Source of the DNA: Clostridiales bacterium
GTDB lineage: Bacteria; Bacillota; Clostridia; Christensenellales; CAG-138
Direction of reading: 5' to 3'
DNA length: 64,000 nucleotides
Assembly: GCA_024698505.1 (NCBI GenBank)
Contig: JAILRE010000018.1
Location: 1-64,000 of the forward strand
A program made the translations under genes and the position numbers. Below, piece by piece: positions 40,293 through 48,924 of this stretch (position 1 is its first letter; the number at the start of each line of letters is the position of its first letter). Under the pieces are notes generated by a model. The model made no database searches. It was not told the DNA's origin and saw only the letters and a list, made by a program, of their open reading frames with translations.

Positions 40293-40330
40293 ACAACATT
40301 GCGTTAAACTTGTCTTTAACGCAATGTTGT
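40293..40330. repeat. Perfect inverted repeat, 16-bp arms with 6-bp centre, upstream of a tyrosine recombinase
   Basis: ACAACATTGCGTTAAA-CTTGTC-TTTAACGCAATGTTGT. Confidence 0.95.
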
Positions 40331-40338
40331 GTTATAAT
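40310..40338 (+). promoter_or_regulatory. Promoter of the tyrosine recombinase embedded in the palindrome
   Basis: TTGTCT - 17 nt - TATAAT. Confidence 0.7.
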
Positions 40339-40364
40339 GAGGATACTGACAAGGAGGCTTCCCC

Positions 40365-41465
40365 ATGAGCGAATACTCTATTGAAAAAACAAAAAAGTAC
40401 ACGCTTAAGCTGCGGGAGCTCGTTATGGAGCTTCCTCCGTGCTGCGGCGAGTTCTTTCGCGGAATCGAGCTCACGACCGGCATCATGACGAGATACGGTT
40501 ACGCCGTCGATCTGCGCACTTTTTTCACTTATCTTTTGGGCACGAATATCTGCGACGGTCTTTCTTCCATGAAACAGATCGATTACGGCGTGCTTGAAAA
40601 AGTCGATTCTACCTGCATAGAATGTTTCCTCGAATACGTTTCTCTTTATCAGCAGGACGATGATTCGGAGCTGATCGTCAACGGCGAACGCGCTAAAGCC
40701 AGGAAGCTTTCCGCGATACGCGCGCTGTTCAAGTATCTGTATAAAAAGGAGCGAATCAAGAACAACGCCCCCGCTCTCGTGGACACTCCGAAGCTTCACG
40801 AGAAGCCCATCATCAGGCTTGAGCCTGACGAGATGTCAAGACTGCTGTCCACCGTTGAGAACGGCGACGGCTTAACCGAAAAGCAAAAAATATATCATCA
40901 GTCCAACGCGGTTCGCGATACGGCAATTATTACATTGTTTCTTGGTACTGGCATGCGTATTAGCGAGCTCGTCGGCATCGACATAGACGATCTCAATTTC
41001 ATGTCCAACGAGGTCAGGATCACCCGCAAAGGCGGCAATGAGGAAATGATAGTATTCGGCTCCGAGGTTCGCCAAGCGCTCCTCCAATACATGATTTATC
41101 GCGAAGGCATGATCCCCGCCGAGGGGCATGAAAAGGCGCTTTTCCTCTCAATGCAGAAGAAGCGAATGAGCGTAAGATCCGTCGAGGTGCTCGTCAAAAA
41201 ATACGCTCAGATTGCCGCCCCTTTGAAGAAGATATCGCCGCATAAGCTTCGCAGTACATACGGAACCATGCTTTACAGGGAGACAGGCGACATTTATCTC
41301 GTAGCTGACGTGCTCGGACATAAGGACGTCAACACGACGCGCAAGCATTACGCCGCCATGAGCGAGGATAAGCGCAGATACGCCGCGGAGGTTTTCAAAC
41401 TGCGCTCCGATGATGAAAAGTCGGATGAAGATACCGGCCTCTCCCCCGCCCCCGAGGACGAATAA
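40365..41465 (+). CDS. Tyrosine-type site-specific recombinase/integrase
   Basis: 'LFLGTGMRISELVGIDIDDL', 'HKLRSTYGTMLY', 'LGHKDVNTTRKHYA': R-K-HxxR-H-Y residues present. Confidence 0.93.
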   Translation: MSEYSIEKTKKYTLKLRELVMELPPCCGEFFRGIELTTGIMTRYGYAVDLRTFFTYLLGTNICDGLSSMKQIDYGVLEKVDSTCIECFLEYVSLYQQDDDSELIVNGERAKARKLSAIRALFKYLYKKERIKNNAPALVDTPKLHEKPIIRLEPDEMSRLLSTVENGDGLTEKQKIYHQSNAVRDTAIITLFLGTGMRISELVGIDIDDLNFMSNEVRITRKGGNEEMIVFGSEVRQALLQYMIYREGMIPAEGHEKALFLSMQKKRMSVRSVEVLVKKYAQIAAPLKKISPHKLRSTYGTMLYRETGDIYLVADVLGHKDVNTTRKHYAAMSEDKRRYAAEVFKLRSDDEKSDEDTGLSPAPEDE

Positions 41466-41493
41466 TCGAGCAAGTTCGGCATAAGAATGCAAT

Positions 41494-42354
41494 ATGAACT
41501 GTGCCGATAATAAAAAGACGCCGCGTCGTTTCAAAAAAGGCAAGGTCATCGCGCTGATCGTCCTTGCCTTTTCAATATCGTTTTTCTTTATTTCACTTAG
41601 GTTTTTTAATGACGATCCGGAAAGCGATCCTTATCGGGAATGGCTTGAGATCAAAAAAGAGCCGCAGGTCGGATTGATCAGGATATGGCATATCGCAGAG
41701 ATTAAGCCGTACGTCGGCAGTCTCTCGTCCTGGCTTTCCAAGCAGGCAGGCGCCTATAAGGATCGATTCATAGGCGTTTACTTTGACGTGCGCGCATACA
41801 CGCTTGAGGATGCGCTTGAAAGGCTTAAGAACGGCGATCGGCCGGATATCATAAGCTTTCCCGAAGGATCGCTCGAAGCTTCGGGTTTTGCGGACGTGAT
41901 TGCTTATTCCGTTCCCTATTGCGCGACGGGCAGCTTTGTCGTTTTCGATCCCGTTAAGGCGGCGGATACGCCTGTTGAGAAAATGGCTGCGTCTGCCGGT
42001 TCGCCCGAAGCTTTCAAAAAGGGAAAATGCTTTTCATGCGTCTGCGATATCCGCGGGCTCGGCGATCTTGAAAGAGCTCAGCTTGCCGGGAAATGCCCGT
42101 ATTTTGAGGCGGAATCGTACCCCGAAGCGGGATTCAAATATCAATCGATCGGTTACTTCAGCGGCGTTTCGGTTGAAAAGATCCCCTACATTTCCGGCTT
42201 TATAGAGCATATTTCGAATACCGCCGCGCAGGGTTCGCTGTGCGGTATAGGCCTTTTGCCCGTAAACGCCGGATTCGATATCGGTTTTGAGATCGAAGCG
42301 ATAAGGAAACTGTACGAATCGTTTTGCGAAACAGCGATCAGGGAGACTTTATGA
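41494..42354 (+). CDS. Membrane-anchored protein resembling extracellular solute-binding proteins
   Basis: N-terminal TM; 'IRIWHIAEIKPYVGSLSSWLSKQAGAYKDRFIGVYFDVRAYTLEDALERLKNGDRPDIISF'. Confidence 0.6.
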   Translation: MNCADNKKTPRRFKKGKVIALIVLAFSISFFFISLRFFNDDPESDPYREWLEIKKEPQVGLIRIWHIAEIKPYVGSLSSWLSKQAGAYKDRFIGVYFDVRAYTLEDALERLKNGDRPDIISFPEGSLEASGFADVIAYSVPYCATGSFVVFDPVKAADTPVEKMAASAGSPEAFKKGKCFSCVCDIRGLGDLERAQLAGKCPYFEAESYPEAGFKYQSIGYFSGVSVEKIPYISGFIEHISNTAAQGSLCGIGLLPVNAGFDIGFEIEAIRKLYESFCETAIRETL

Positions 42355-42437
42355 TAAACTTGCAATCTGGCGCAGTTTGTGTTAATATACTATTATCAAA
42401 AGTATCGATTGCCCGATACGGAAAGACGAGGTAAAAT

Positions 42438-43043
42438 ATGAGCTTCCTGGATTCCTTCCTCAAACGTTTGAGCGGCGAGATCAAGAAAAACGTCGGCTCC
42501 GATATAAAGGACAAGCTTAACAAGGCTGTCAACGAGAAACAGAAAAAGATCGTGTTCGAAGCGCTTCCTACGAACGCGGAAGAACTAAAGGCGCTGCCCT
42601 TTGCCGATCTGCGCGATCCTTACGCCGTAGCCGCTATGACGGTCGCGGCGCTCTGCGTCTTCCCCAAGGACAGAGAAGCCTGCTATGAAATGATGAATTA
42701 TCTGAAGGGGCCGCGTCCGCTCTCGCAGGTGGATATGTCCTTCATACGAGACAGGTTCATGGACGGCGTTGATTACGTGCCTCGTTCCTATTTTGTTGGC
42801 ACTTCCCCCGACAACGATTATTCCCCCTCCCTTCCTTACACCGTTAACGTGCTCGAACTTGCTCACAGCCGCGACCAGATAGGCGAGGGCTATCTCAGGC
42901 TCTTTATAAGGTCGTCGGGTGCGGATTCGGAGCGTTTCGTTGTTCTCAGGCATAAGCCTTCGACCGATCAGTGGTTCGTCTGGCAGTTCGAGGGCCTTCT
43001 GAGCGGGATAAGACAGCCCAAGAGCAAAGACGAATGGGCATAA
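42438..43043 (+). CDS. Conserved protein of unknown function (possibly DUF6935-like)
   Basis: 'YVPRSYFVGTSPDNDYSPSLPYTVNVLELAHSRDQIGEGYLRLFIRSSGADSERFVVLRHKPSTDQWFVWQFEGLLSGIRQP'. Confidence 0.7.
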   Translation: MSFLDSFLKRLSGEIKKNVGSDIKDKLNKAVNEKQKKIVFEALPTNAEELKALPFADLRDPYAVAAMTVAALCVFPKDREACYEMMNYLKGPRPLSQVDMSFIRDRFMDGVDYVPRSYFVGTSPDNDYSPSLPYTVNVLELAHSRDQIGEGYLRLFIRSSGADSERFVVLRHKPSTDQWFVWQFEGLLSGIRQPKSKDEWA

Positions 43044-43056
43044 AGACATAATAAAT

Positions 43057-43090
43057 AAAAGCACCGCCGGTTATCGCCGGCGGTGCTTTT
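43057..43090. terminator. Bidirectional intrinsic terminator
   Basis: AAAAGCACCGCCGG-TTATCG-CCGGCGGTGCTTTT. Confidence 0.85.
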
Positions 43091-43106
43091 GATTTAAGAC
43101 GGCAGT

Positions 43107-45506
43107 TTACTCGAGTCCCATACTTTTGCGGATGATGCAGAGTGCATCGGCGCTGGTTACGTCGCCATCCTGATTATAATCGGCCAGGAACAGGGGAAGC
43201 TCCTCGAGTTCACAAAGGTTCATTGTGTAGCGAACTACCAGCAGCGCGTCGGCGCTGTTAACTTCGTTGTTGAGGTTTACGTCGCCCAGCATGTATTTTC
43301 CGGGGTCGCCGCTGTAGGCAACGTTGTCGAGGAATGCCATATCAAGGCCGTTGTCTACCGAGTAGTCCTTCTTGTAAGTCCATTTGAAAGTGTAGCTTCC
43401 CGTTGTTCCTGCGGTATACGTTTTCGTTGCGAAGCCGGTGCTGCCGCTGATATTGGCGACTTCAGCGCCGTTTGCGTAGAAAGTGAGCTTGTCATAGTTT
43501 GACTCACTGCTGACCGCCCAATCAAATGAAAGCGTCTCCCCCGCCTGCATGTCGATCGTAAGCTGTACGGTGGATTCGGAGTTGCTGACTTTTGCGTTCG
43601 ACGAGTATCCGCAGATCCTTCCTTCGTAGTTTGTATCTACCGCCCAAGGATAGTCGCCCGTCGAGGTGAACTCAAGCGATCCGTTAAGAACGTTGAGCGC
43701 CTCGTCGAGGGTGGGCATGGGTTTTACTTCTATCTCGATGCTTTTCTCGAAGGATCTGAAAGTCGTCAGATCCGTTGCCAGGATCGTGATAGTGACCGTA
43801 CCGGGAGAAATGCCGCGGATAAGAGCGGAATATCTGGATCCCGTTACGGTGGCTATGGATTCGTCTGAACTTGACCAAACAGCGTCATAGTTGTTTGCAC
43901 CCGAGGGATAGCGGATCACTCTGAGCGAAAGGGTGTTTCCGACGTAAACGGAACCTTCCGACGGAGAGAGCGCGACGCCCCACAAATTCACGGGATCGGG
44001 ATCGGGCTTCCTTTTTATGCCTATGTATTCAAGATGCGAATCGGCGCCGCTCGCCGGGAAGTATAATCCGTCGATGGGCTTAATGACGATTGCGCCGCCG
44101 GCGGCAATGCTGCACTGCGAACCCGTGAAAACGACCGGGCCGAGCAGATCGTAGGGATTCTGTACCGAGTGGTACTGCTCGGGATCGTAGCCATTCTGCG
44201 GAGTGAAGCCGTACAGACCGTCATACGAGACAGGGTCGTTTGCTACGAGAGCTATACGGAAGTTTTTAACGAGTTCGGACGTGTCAGCTCCGGTTGCGTT
44301 GGCGATAGCGGATACTGCGCTTCCGGTATTTGAGTACTGCTGTGTGATCGATTTGAATATCGTATTGCCGTAATGCGTGAACAGATACTGGCTGAAGAAC
44401 GAGACCTGAGAATACAGCGGCAGCACGTTGGAAAGGCTGCTGTTCCATTTGTACATGGAATAGCCGTTATGAAGCTCGTAACCGGAAGTATAATTGAACT
44501 CGTGAGGAGGATTCAGCCAATCGTCGTTCCTGCTGTAATAATAGTTTTCCCAGCTCTGAATCCTGGGTATTACGGAGGAACCGGGATAGCAGATCTCCTC
44601 CGCAGCCGCGCTCATGCTCTCGTTCAGCCAGGTATCCATACCGTTCGTGATGGAGTAATTGATCAGATGCTGGTACTCGTGGCAGAAAACGCTGTACGAG
44701 TTCTCGAGATCGTAAACGGGCTCGTTTGTACTCTGATTCACATAATAAACGCAGGGATACGTGTCGATATGGATCATGGGAACTGCGTTTGTGTTGAAAT
44801 CATAGCTGGAGAAATAACCCGCTACGTAGCCGGAAGTGGATCCGGGCTGCCAGCTGTCGGCTATGTTGTAGTACATAAGATGCACTCTGCCGTCGCCCTG
44901 CGTACCGTTGCTGTGATCGCCGAAAGAACTGTTCATAAGATCGTAGATAGAGTCGAATTCTTCGGCAACGATCCCGGGATAAGTTGCGTCGATCACGTCG
45001 AGCGGGTAATAATTCGTGTTATTCTGAGCGGGCGTCCAGACGTAGCAATGCTCGCCCTTGGCAACGCATTTGAAGCTCAGCGACGAGGGACCGGGGCTGT
45101 AATTGCTGATCGTGAAAGTATGAGTATCGCCGACGTTGTAGGAGACCCTTTCGCCCTCCTTGGGGCGGACGGAAGGCCTCAAAGCGTTCTGCTCCGCTAT
45201 TTCGGCGTCAACGTCGATCCTGTACAGTACGTTTTCGCCGGACGGAGACTTGGCGTTCGGATCGACTTCGGTCTCGATCAGGCCGGACATGTCGCCCGTG
45301 GAATACTCCGTGCTCGTAGACGCGATCGTGGACGGGTTGTAGATAACGACGTAGTCGCCTTCATAGCCGCCTGTCGGATCGGTGTCAAGCTCGAGGTGCC
45401 CGTCGCCCTGCAGCCTTTCTGGCTCATTTGCAAGGCTTACGGATGCGGGGATGCACCCGAGCATCAGGACGAGCGCCAATAAAACGGAAAGAACTCGTTT
45501 GGTCAT
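43107..45506 (-). CDS. Secreted zinc metallopeptidase with Ig-like domain and C-terminal dockerin type I-like module
   Basis: Signal peptide MTKRVLSVLLALVLMLGCIPASVSLA; 'FCHEYQHLINYSITNGMDTWLNESMSAAAEEI'; BIG2-like 'SVYVGNTLSLRVIRYPSGANNYDAVWSSSDESIATV'; duplicated 'GDVNLNNEVNSADALLVVRYTM...ADYNQDGDVTSADALCIIRKSM'. Confidence 0.88.
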   Translation of the reverse strand: MTKRVLSVLLALVLMLGCIPASVSLANEPERLQGDGHLELDTDPTGGYEGDYVVIYNPSTIASTSTEYSTGDMSGLIETEVDPNAKSPSGENVLYRIDVDAEIAEQNALRPSVRPKEGERVSYNVGDTHTFTISNYSPGPSSLSFKCVAKGEHCYVWTPAQNNTNYYPLDVIDATYPGIVAEEFDSIYDLMNSSFGDHSNGTQGDGRVHLMYYNIADSWQPGSTSGYVAGYFSSYDFNTNAVPMIHIDTYPCVYYVNQSTNEPVYDLENSYSVFCHEYQHLINYSITNGMDTWLNESMSAAAEEICYPGSSVIPRIQSWENYYYSRNDDWLNPPHEFNYTSGYELHNGYSMYKWNSSLSNVLPLYSQVSFFSQYLFTHYGNTIFKSITQQYSNTGSAVSAIANATGADTSELVKNFRIALVANDPVSYDGLYGFTPQNGYDPEQYHSVQNPYDLLGPVVFTGSQCSIAAGGAIVIKPIDGLYFPASGADSHLEYIGIKRKPDPDPVNLWGVALSPSEGSVYVGNTLSLRVIRYPSGANNYDAVWSSSDESIATVTGSRYSALIRGISPGTVTITILATDLTTFRSFEKSIEIEVKPMPTLDEALNVLNGSLEFTSTGDYPWAVDTNYEGRICGYSSNAKVSNSESTVQLTIDMQAGETLSFDWAVSSESNYDKLTFYANGAEVANISGSTGFATKTYTAGTTGSYTFKWTYKKDYSVDNGLDMAFLDNVAYSGDPGKYMLGDVNLNNEVNSADALLVVRYTMNLCELEELPLFLADYNQDGDVTSADALCIIRKSMGLE

Positions 45507-45718
45507 TTGAATAACCTCCGGATCATTTATTTCAGCATAACTGCTTTCAAATATAATAAAACAAATCCTCCTGTTTTGCAAGCAAAAGATTATTCCGAAA
45601 ATATAATATTTTACTTGTTGGCGAGGGGGTTACGCGCAATGGATTGTTATGGTATAATATGTATTTGGGAATTTGTTCCCGTCTATACATCGAATCTTAT
45701 TATCACGGAGGTTTAATT

Positions 45719-46765
45719 ATGGAAAACGTTAGGGTTGCTATTTGGGGTTTCGGCGCGATGGGTTCCGGTATCGCAAGGATGCTCCTCGGCAAAAAGGGCG
45801 TTGAGATCACAGGTGTATGCGACATGTGGGATAAGCTCAACGGTATGAGCATCTTCGACCGTCTCGGCATCGAAAGGGGCGACCGCAAGGACGTCCGCAT
45901 CTCCAACGACATCAATTCCGTCATCTATAAAGGGGCGGCAGACGTGGCTATCGTCGCAACCGATTCCTTCGTTCCCGCGGTGTTCCCCAAGATCAAGTTC
46001 GTTCTTGAGAACGGCATAAACGTCGTAACCACCGCCGAGGAAATGAGCTACCCCAAGGCGCAGCATCCCGAGCTTGCCGCGGAGCTTGACCGCATCGCCA
46101 AGGAAAACGGCGTTTCCGTTCTCGGCACCGGCATCAATCCCGGCCTCATGATGGACCTCCTCGCTATATGCCTCTCCGGATGTATGATCGACGTTGAGAG
46201 CGTTATGTGCAAGCGCGTCAACTCCCTCTCCCCCTTCGGTCCCGCCGTTATGAAGGAGCAGGGCATCGGCATCACCGTAGACGAGTTCAACAAGGGCGTT
46301 GAGGACGGCACTCTTGCCGGTCACGTCGGCTTTGAAGAGTCCGCCGGCATGATCGCAGAGGCTCTCGGCTGGAAGATCAACAAGTTCGAAAAGCAGATGG
46401 CCCCCATCGTCACCAGCGTTGACCGCAAGGCTCCCTACGGCTTTGCCGCCGCGGGCAACGTCGCAGGCGTTAACATGACCGCTCAGGCCTACGTTGACGG
46501 CAAGATGAGGATCGACCTCATTCATCCTCAGCAGATCGAGCCCGAGATGGAAGGCACGCATACCGGCGATTACGTCGTTATCGAGGGCACTCCCTCCATC
46601 CACGTCGCAAACACCCCCGAAGTTGAGGGCGGTCTCGGCACCATTGCCATGTGCGTAAACATGATCCCCCACGTCATCAACGCCAGGCCTGGCCTCAAGA
46701 CCATGATCGACCTGCCCGTTCCCCATGCCATCATGGGCGACTTCCGCGACTACATAGAAAAATAA
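45719..46765 (+). CDS. ord: 2,4-diaminopentanoate dehydrogenase
   Basis: DapB-like NAD(P) fold 'VAIWGFGAMGSGIARMLLGKKGVEITGVCDM', 'VVTTAEEMSYP', 'GTGINPGLMMDLL'; first gene of the ornithine cluster. Confidence 0.92.
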   Translation: MENVRVAIWGFGAMGSGIARMLLGKKGVEITGVCDMWDKLNGMSIFDRLGIERGDRKDVRISNDINSVIYKGAADVAIVATDSFVPAVFPKIKFVLENGINVVTTAEEMSYPKAQHPELAAELDRIAKENGVSVLGTGINPGLMMDLLAICLSGCMIDVESVMCKRVNSLSPFGPAVMKEQGIGITVDEFNKGVEDGTLAGHVGFEESAGMIAEALGWKINKFEKQMAPIVTSVDRKAPYGFAAAGNVAGVNMTAQAYVDGKMRIDLIHPQQIEPEMEGTHTGDYVVIEGTPSIHVANTPEVEGGLGTIAMCVNMIPHVINARPGLKTMIDLPVPHAIMGDFRDYIEK

Positions 46766-46828
46766 ACCGCATTCGGGAAGCCGGACGATCGTCCGACTTC
46801 CCGAGTTATATTGAAATTGGAGGTATTT

Positions 46829-47128
46829 ATGGCAAAGAAAGGCGATTGGGTGCAGATCCACAATATCGTTCTGCCGCCCGAGGAGCGCTCTTCCGCTCTT
46901 CCCGAGGATACAAAGGTCAATCCTCTTGAGATGTGGGTAAAGGGCTACCTGCAGGAGGACGCCGAGATCGGCGACGTTGCCGAGGTCGTTACCCGCACCG
47001 GCCGTCACGCCAAGGGCGAGGTCGTCAAGGTCAACCCCTATTTCGAGCATAACTTCGGTTTCTTCGTACCCGAGGTGCTTGAGATCGGCGATATGGTGCG
47101 CAAGATCACGTTCGGAGGTGAAGACTGA
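46829..47128 (+). CDS. ortA: 2-amino-4-oxopentanoate thiolase subunit OrtA
   Basis: 'KGDWVQIHNIVLPPEERSSALPEDTKVNPLEMWVKGYL'; position next to ortB. Confidence 0.92.
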   Translation: MAKKGDWVQIHNIVLPPEERSSALPEDTKVNPLEMWVKGYLQEDAEIGDVAEVVTRTGRHAKGEVVKVNPYFEHNFGFFVPEVLEIGDMVRKITFGGED

Positions 47129-48522
47129 TGGATAACAGCTATGATGCGATAATGTCCCGTAAGAACGAGATCATAAAGAACGCTGTCGGCATGGACTTCG
47201 AGAAGTTCGAGAAGCCCGGCATCGGCTTCGATTACGAGGCCATGATGGAAGCCACCGGCTATACCATCGATGAGATAAGGCGCGTTCAGTCCATGTTCTC
47301 CATCGGCAACACGCCGCTTATCGAGCTCAAGAACCTCACCGAGCTTGCGAGGAAATGCGCTCCCGAGGGCAAGGGCGCCCGCATATTCATAAAGGACGAG
47401 GCTTCCAACCCCAGCGGAAGCTTCAAAGCAAGGCGCGCCTGCACTAGCGTTTATCAGGCAAAGAAGCTCGGCTATAAGGGCGTCGTCACCGCTACGAGCG
47501 GCAACTACGGCGCTGCCGTGGCCTGCTGCGCGGCAATGGCCGGCCTTAAGTGCATAGTCGTTCAGGAATGCTACGACAGCAAGGGCGTAGGTCAGCCCGA
47601 GATAATCGAGAAGGCCAGGAAGTGCGAGGCTCTCGGCGCAGAGGTCGTACAGCTCACCGTAGGTCCCGAGCTCTTCTCCACCGTCCTTCAGCTCCTCGAG
47701 GAGACCGGCTATTTCAACGCCTCACTTTACACTCCGTTCGGTATCGCCGGCGTCGAGACCCTTGGTTATGAGATAGCCGAGCAGTTCCGCGCCAAGATCG
47801 GAAAGGATCCGGACGTAGTAGTCTGCACGAACGCGGGCGGCGGCAATCTTACCGGCACCGCGAGGGGCCTCAGGAAGGCCGGCTGCAATGCTAAGGTCAT
47901 CGCGGCTTCCGTCAACCTTTCCGGCCTGCATATGGCGAGCGACAGCCAGTTCAACAAGAAGAGCTTCACGACGGGCCATACCGGATTCGGCGTTCCGTAC
48001 TCCGTAAATCCCGACCATTCCGACGTTCCCAGGAGCGCGGCGAGGCCTCTTCGCTACATGGACAGGTACGTTACCGTTACGCAGGGAAGCGTGTTCTTCA
48101 TAACCGAGTGTCTTGCTTCCCTTGAAGGCCTCGAAAAGGGCCCCGCGGGAAACACATCTCTTGCCGCGGCTTTCCGTCTTGCCCAGGATATGGACAGGGA
48201 TCAGTGCATCGTCGTACAGGAGACCGAATACACCGGCGCCGGCAAGCACATCAATCCCCAGCTCTCCTTTGCAAGGCAGAACGGCATTGATATCCACTTC
48301 GGCGATCCGAAGGATGAGATCCCCGGCAAGAACATCATCCTGCCCGCGCATCCCTCCCTCATTCAGGTGACCGATCTCGATCTCGATCATATGCGCAGGT
48401 CCAGGATCAAGCGCGCCGTCGGCGCTCACAAGGACGAGCTTACTGACGAGGATATAAAGTTCCTTATCGAGGAGACCAACACGGACGAGGAATTCGTCCG
48501 CAGCGCGATAGCGGCGCTCTGA
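47128..48522 (+). CDS. ortB: 2-amino-4-oxopentanoate thiolase subunit OrtB (PLP fold)
   Basis: 'IGNTPLIELKNL', 'IFIKDEASNPSGSFKARRA', 'VTATSGNYGAAVA'. Confidence 0.93.
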   Translation: MDNSYDAIMSRKNEIIKNAVGMDFEKFEKPGIGFDYEAMMEATGYTIDEIRRVQSMFSIGNTPLIELKNLTELARKCAPEGKGARIFIKDEASNPSGSFKARRACTSVYQAKKLGYKGVVTATSGNYGAAVACCAAMAGLKCIVVQECYDSKGVGQPEIIEKARKCEALGAEVVQLTVGPELFSTVLQLLEETGYFNASLYTPFGIAGVETLGYEIAEQFRAKIGKDPDVVVCTNAGGGNLTGTARGLRKAGCNAKVIAASVNLSGLHMASDSQFNKKSFTTGHTGFGVPYSVNPDHSDVPRSAARPLRYMDRYVTVTQGSVFFITECLASLEGLEKGPAGNTSLAAAFRLAQDMDRDQCIVVQETEYTGAGKHINPQLSFARQNGIDIHFGDPKDEIPGKNIILPAHPSLIQVTDLDLDHMRRSRIKRAVGAHKDELTDEDIKFLIEETNTDEEFVRSAIAAL

Positions 48523-48558
48523 TAAAAAGCTAATAAACACACGGAGGATAAACTGTTT

Positions 48559-48924
48559 ATGAAACGTGACGACGATTTCAAAGTTCGCCATGAGCACCTG
48601 AAGGATCTCACGGACGAGCAGCTCGAAGCCCGCTTCTGGGAGCTTGCGAACAAGCTTGTCGATCCTCTTCTTGAGATGGGCCGCGAGTACACCTCCCCCG
48701 CTATCGAGCGTTCCGTGCTTCTTCGCATGGGCTTCTCCTCGATAGAGGCGAAGGCGATCGTAGAAGGGTGCGTCGAGCGCTCCCTCATGTGCTACGGCGC
48801 AGGCAACGTGGTCTACCGCCTTGTCAAAGCCAAGGGCATGGAGATCCGTCCCGCCGGCCTCGAGCTCGTCGAGGGCAGGCTCTGGGATGAAGCCGCAAAT
48901 CTTTTCAAGGGAGGTAACGACTGA
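48559..48924 (+). CDS. oraS: D-ornithine 4,5-aminomutase subunit S
   Basis: 'DDDFKVRHEHLKDLTDEQLEARFWELANKLVDPLLEMGREYTSPAIERSVLLRMGFSS'. Confidence 0.93.
   Translation: MKRDDDFKVRHEHLKDLTDEQLEARFWELANKLVDPLLEMGREYTSPAIERSVLLRMGFSSIEAKAIVEGCVERSLMCYGAGNVVYRLVKAKGMEIRPAGLELVEGRLWDEAANLFKGGND

Noticed and set aside
40293-40330. Palindrome as a simple rho-independent terminator for rnhA
   Set aside because: No T-tract after the right arm (followed by GTTATAATGAGG) and it coincides with a well-spaced promoter; termination is not fully excluded.
44373-45482. 369-aa plus-strand ORF opposite the metalloprotease
   Set aside because: Antisense shadow of the signal-peptide-bearing protease.
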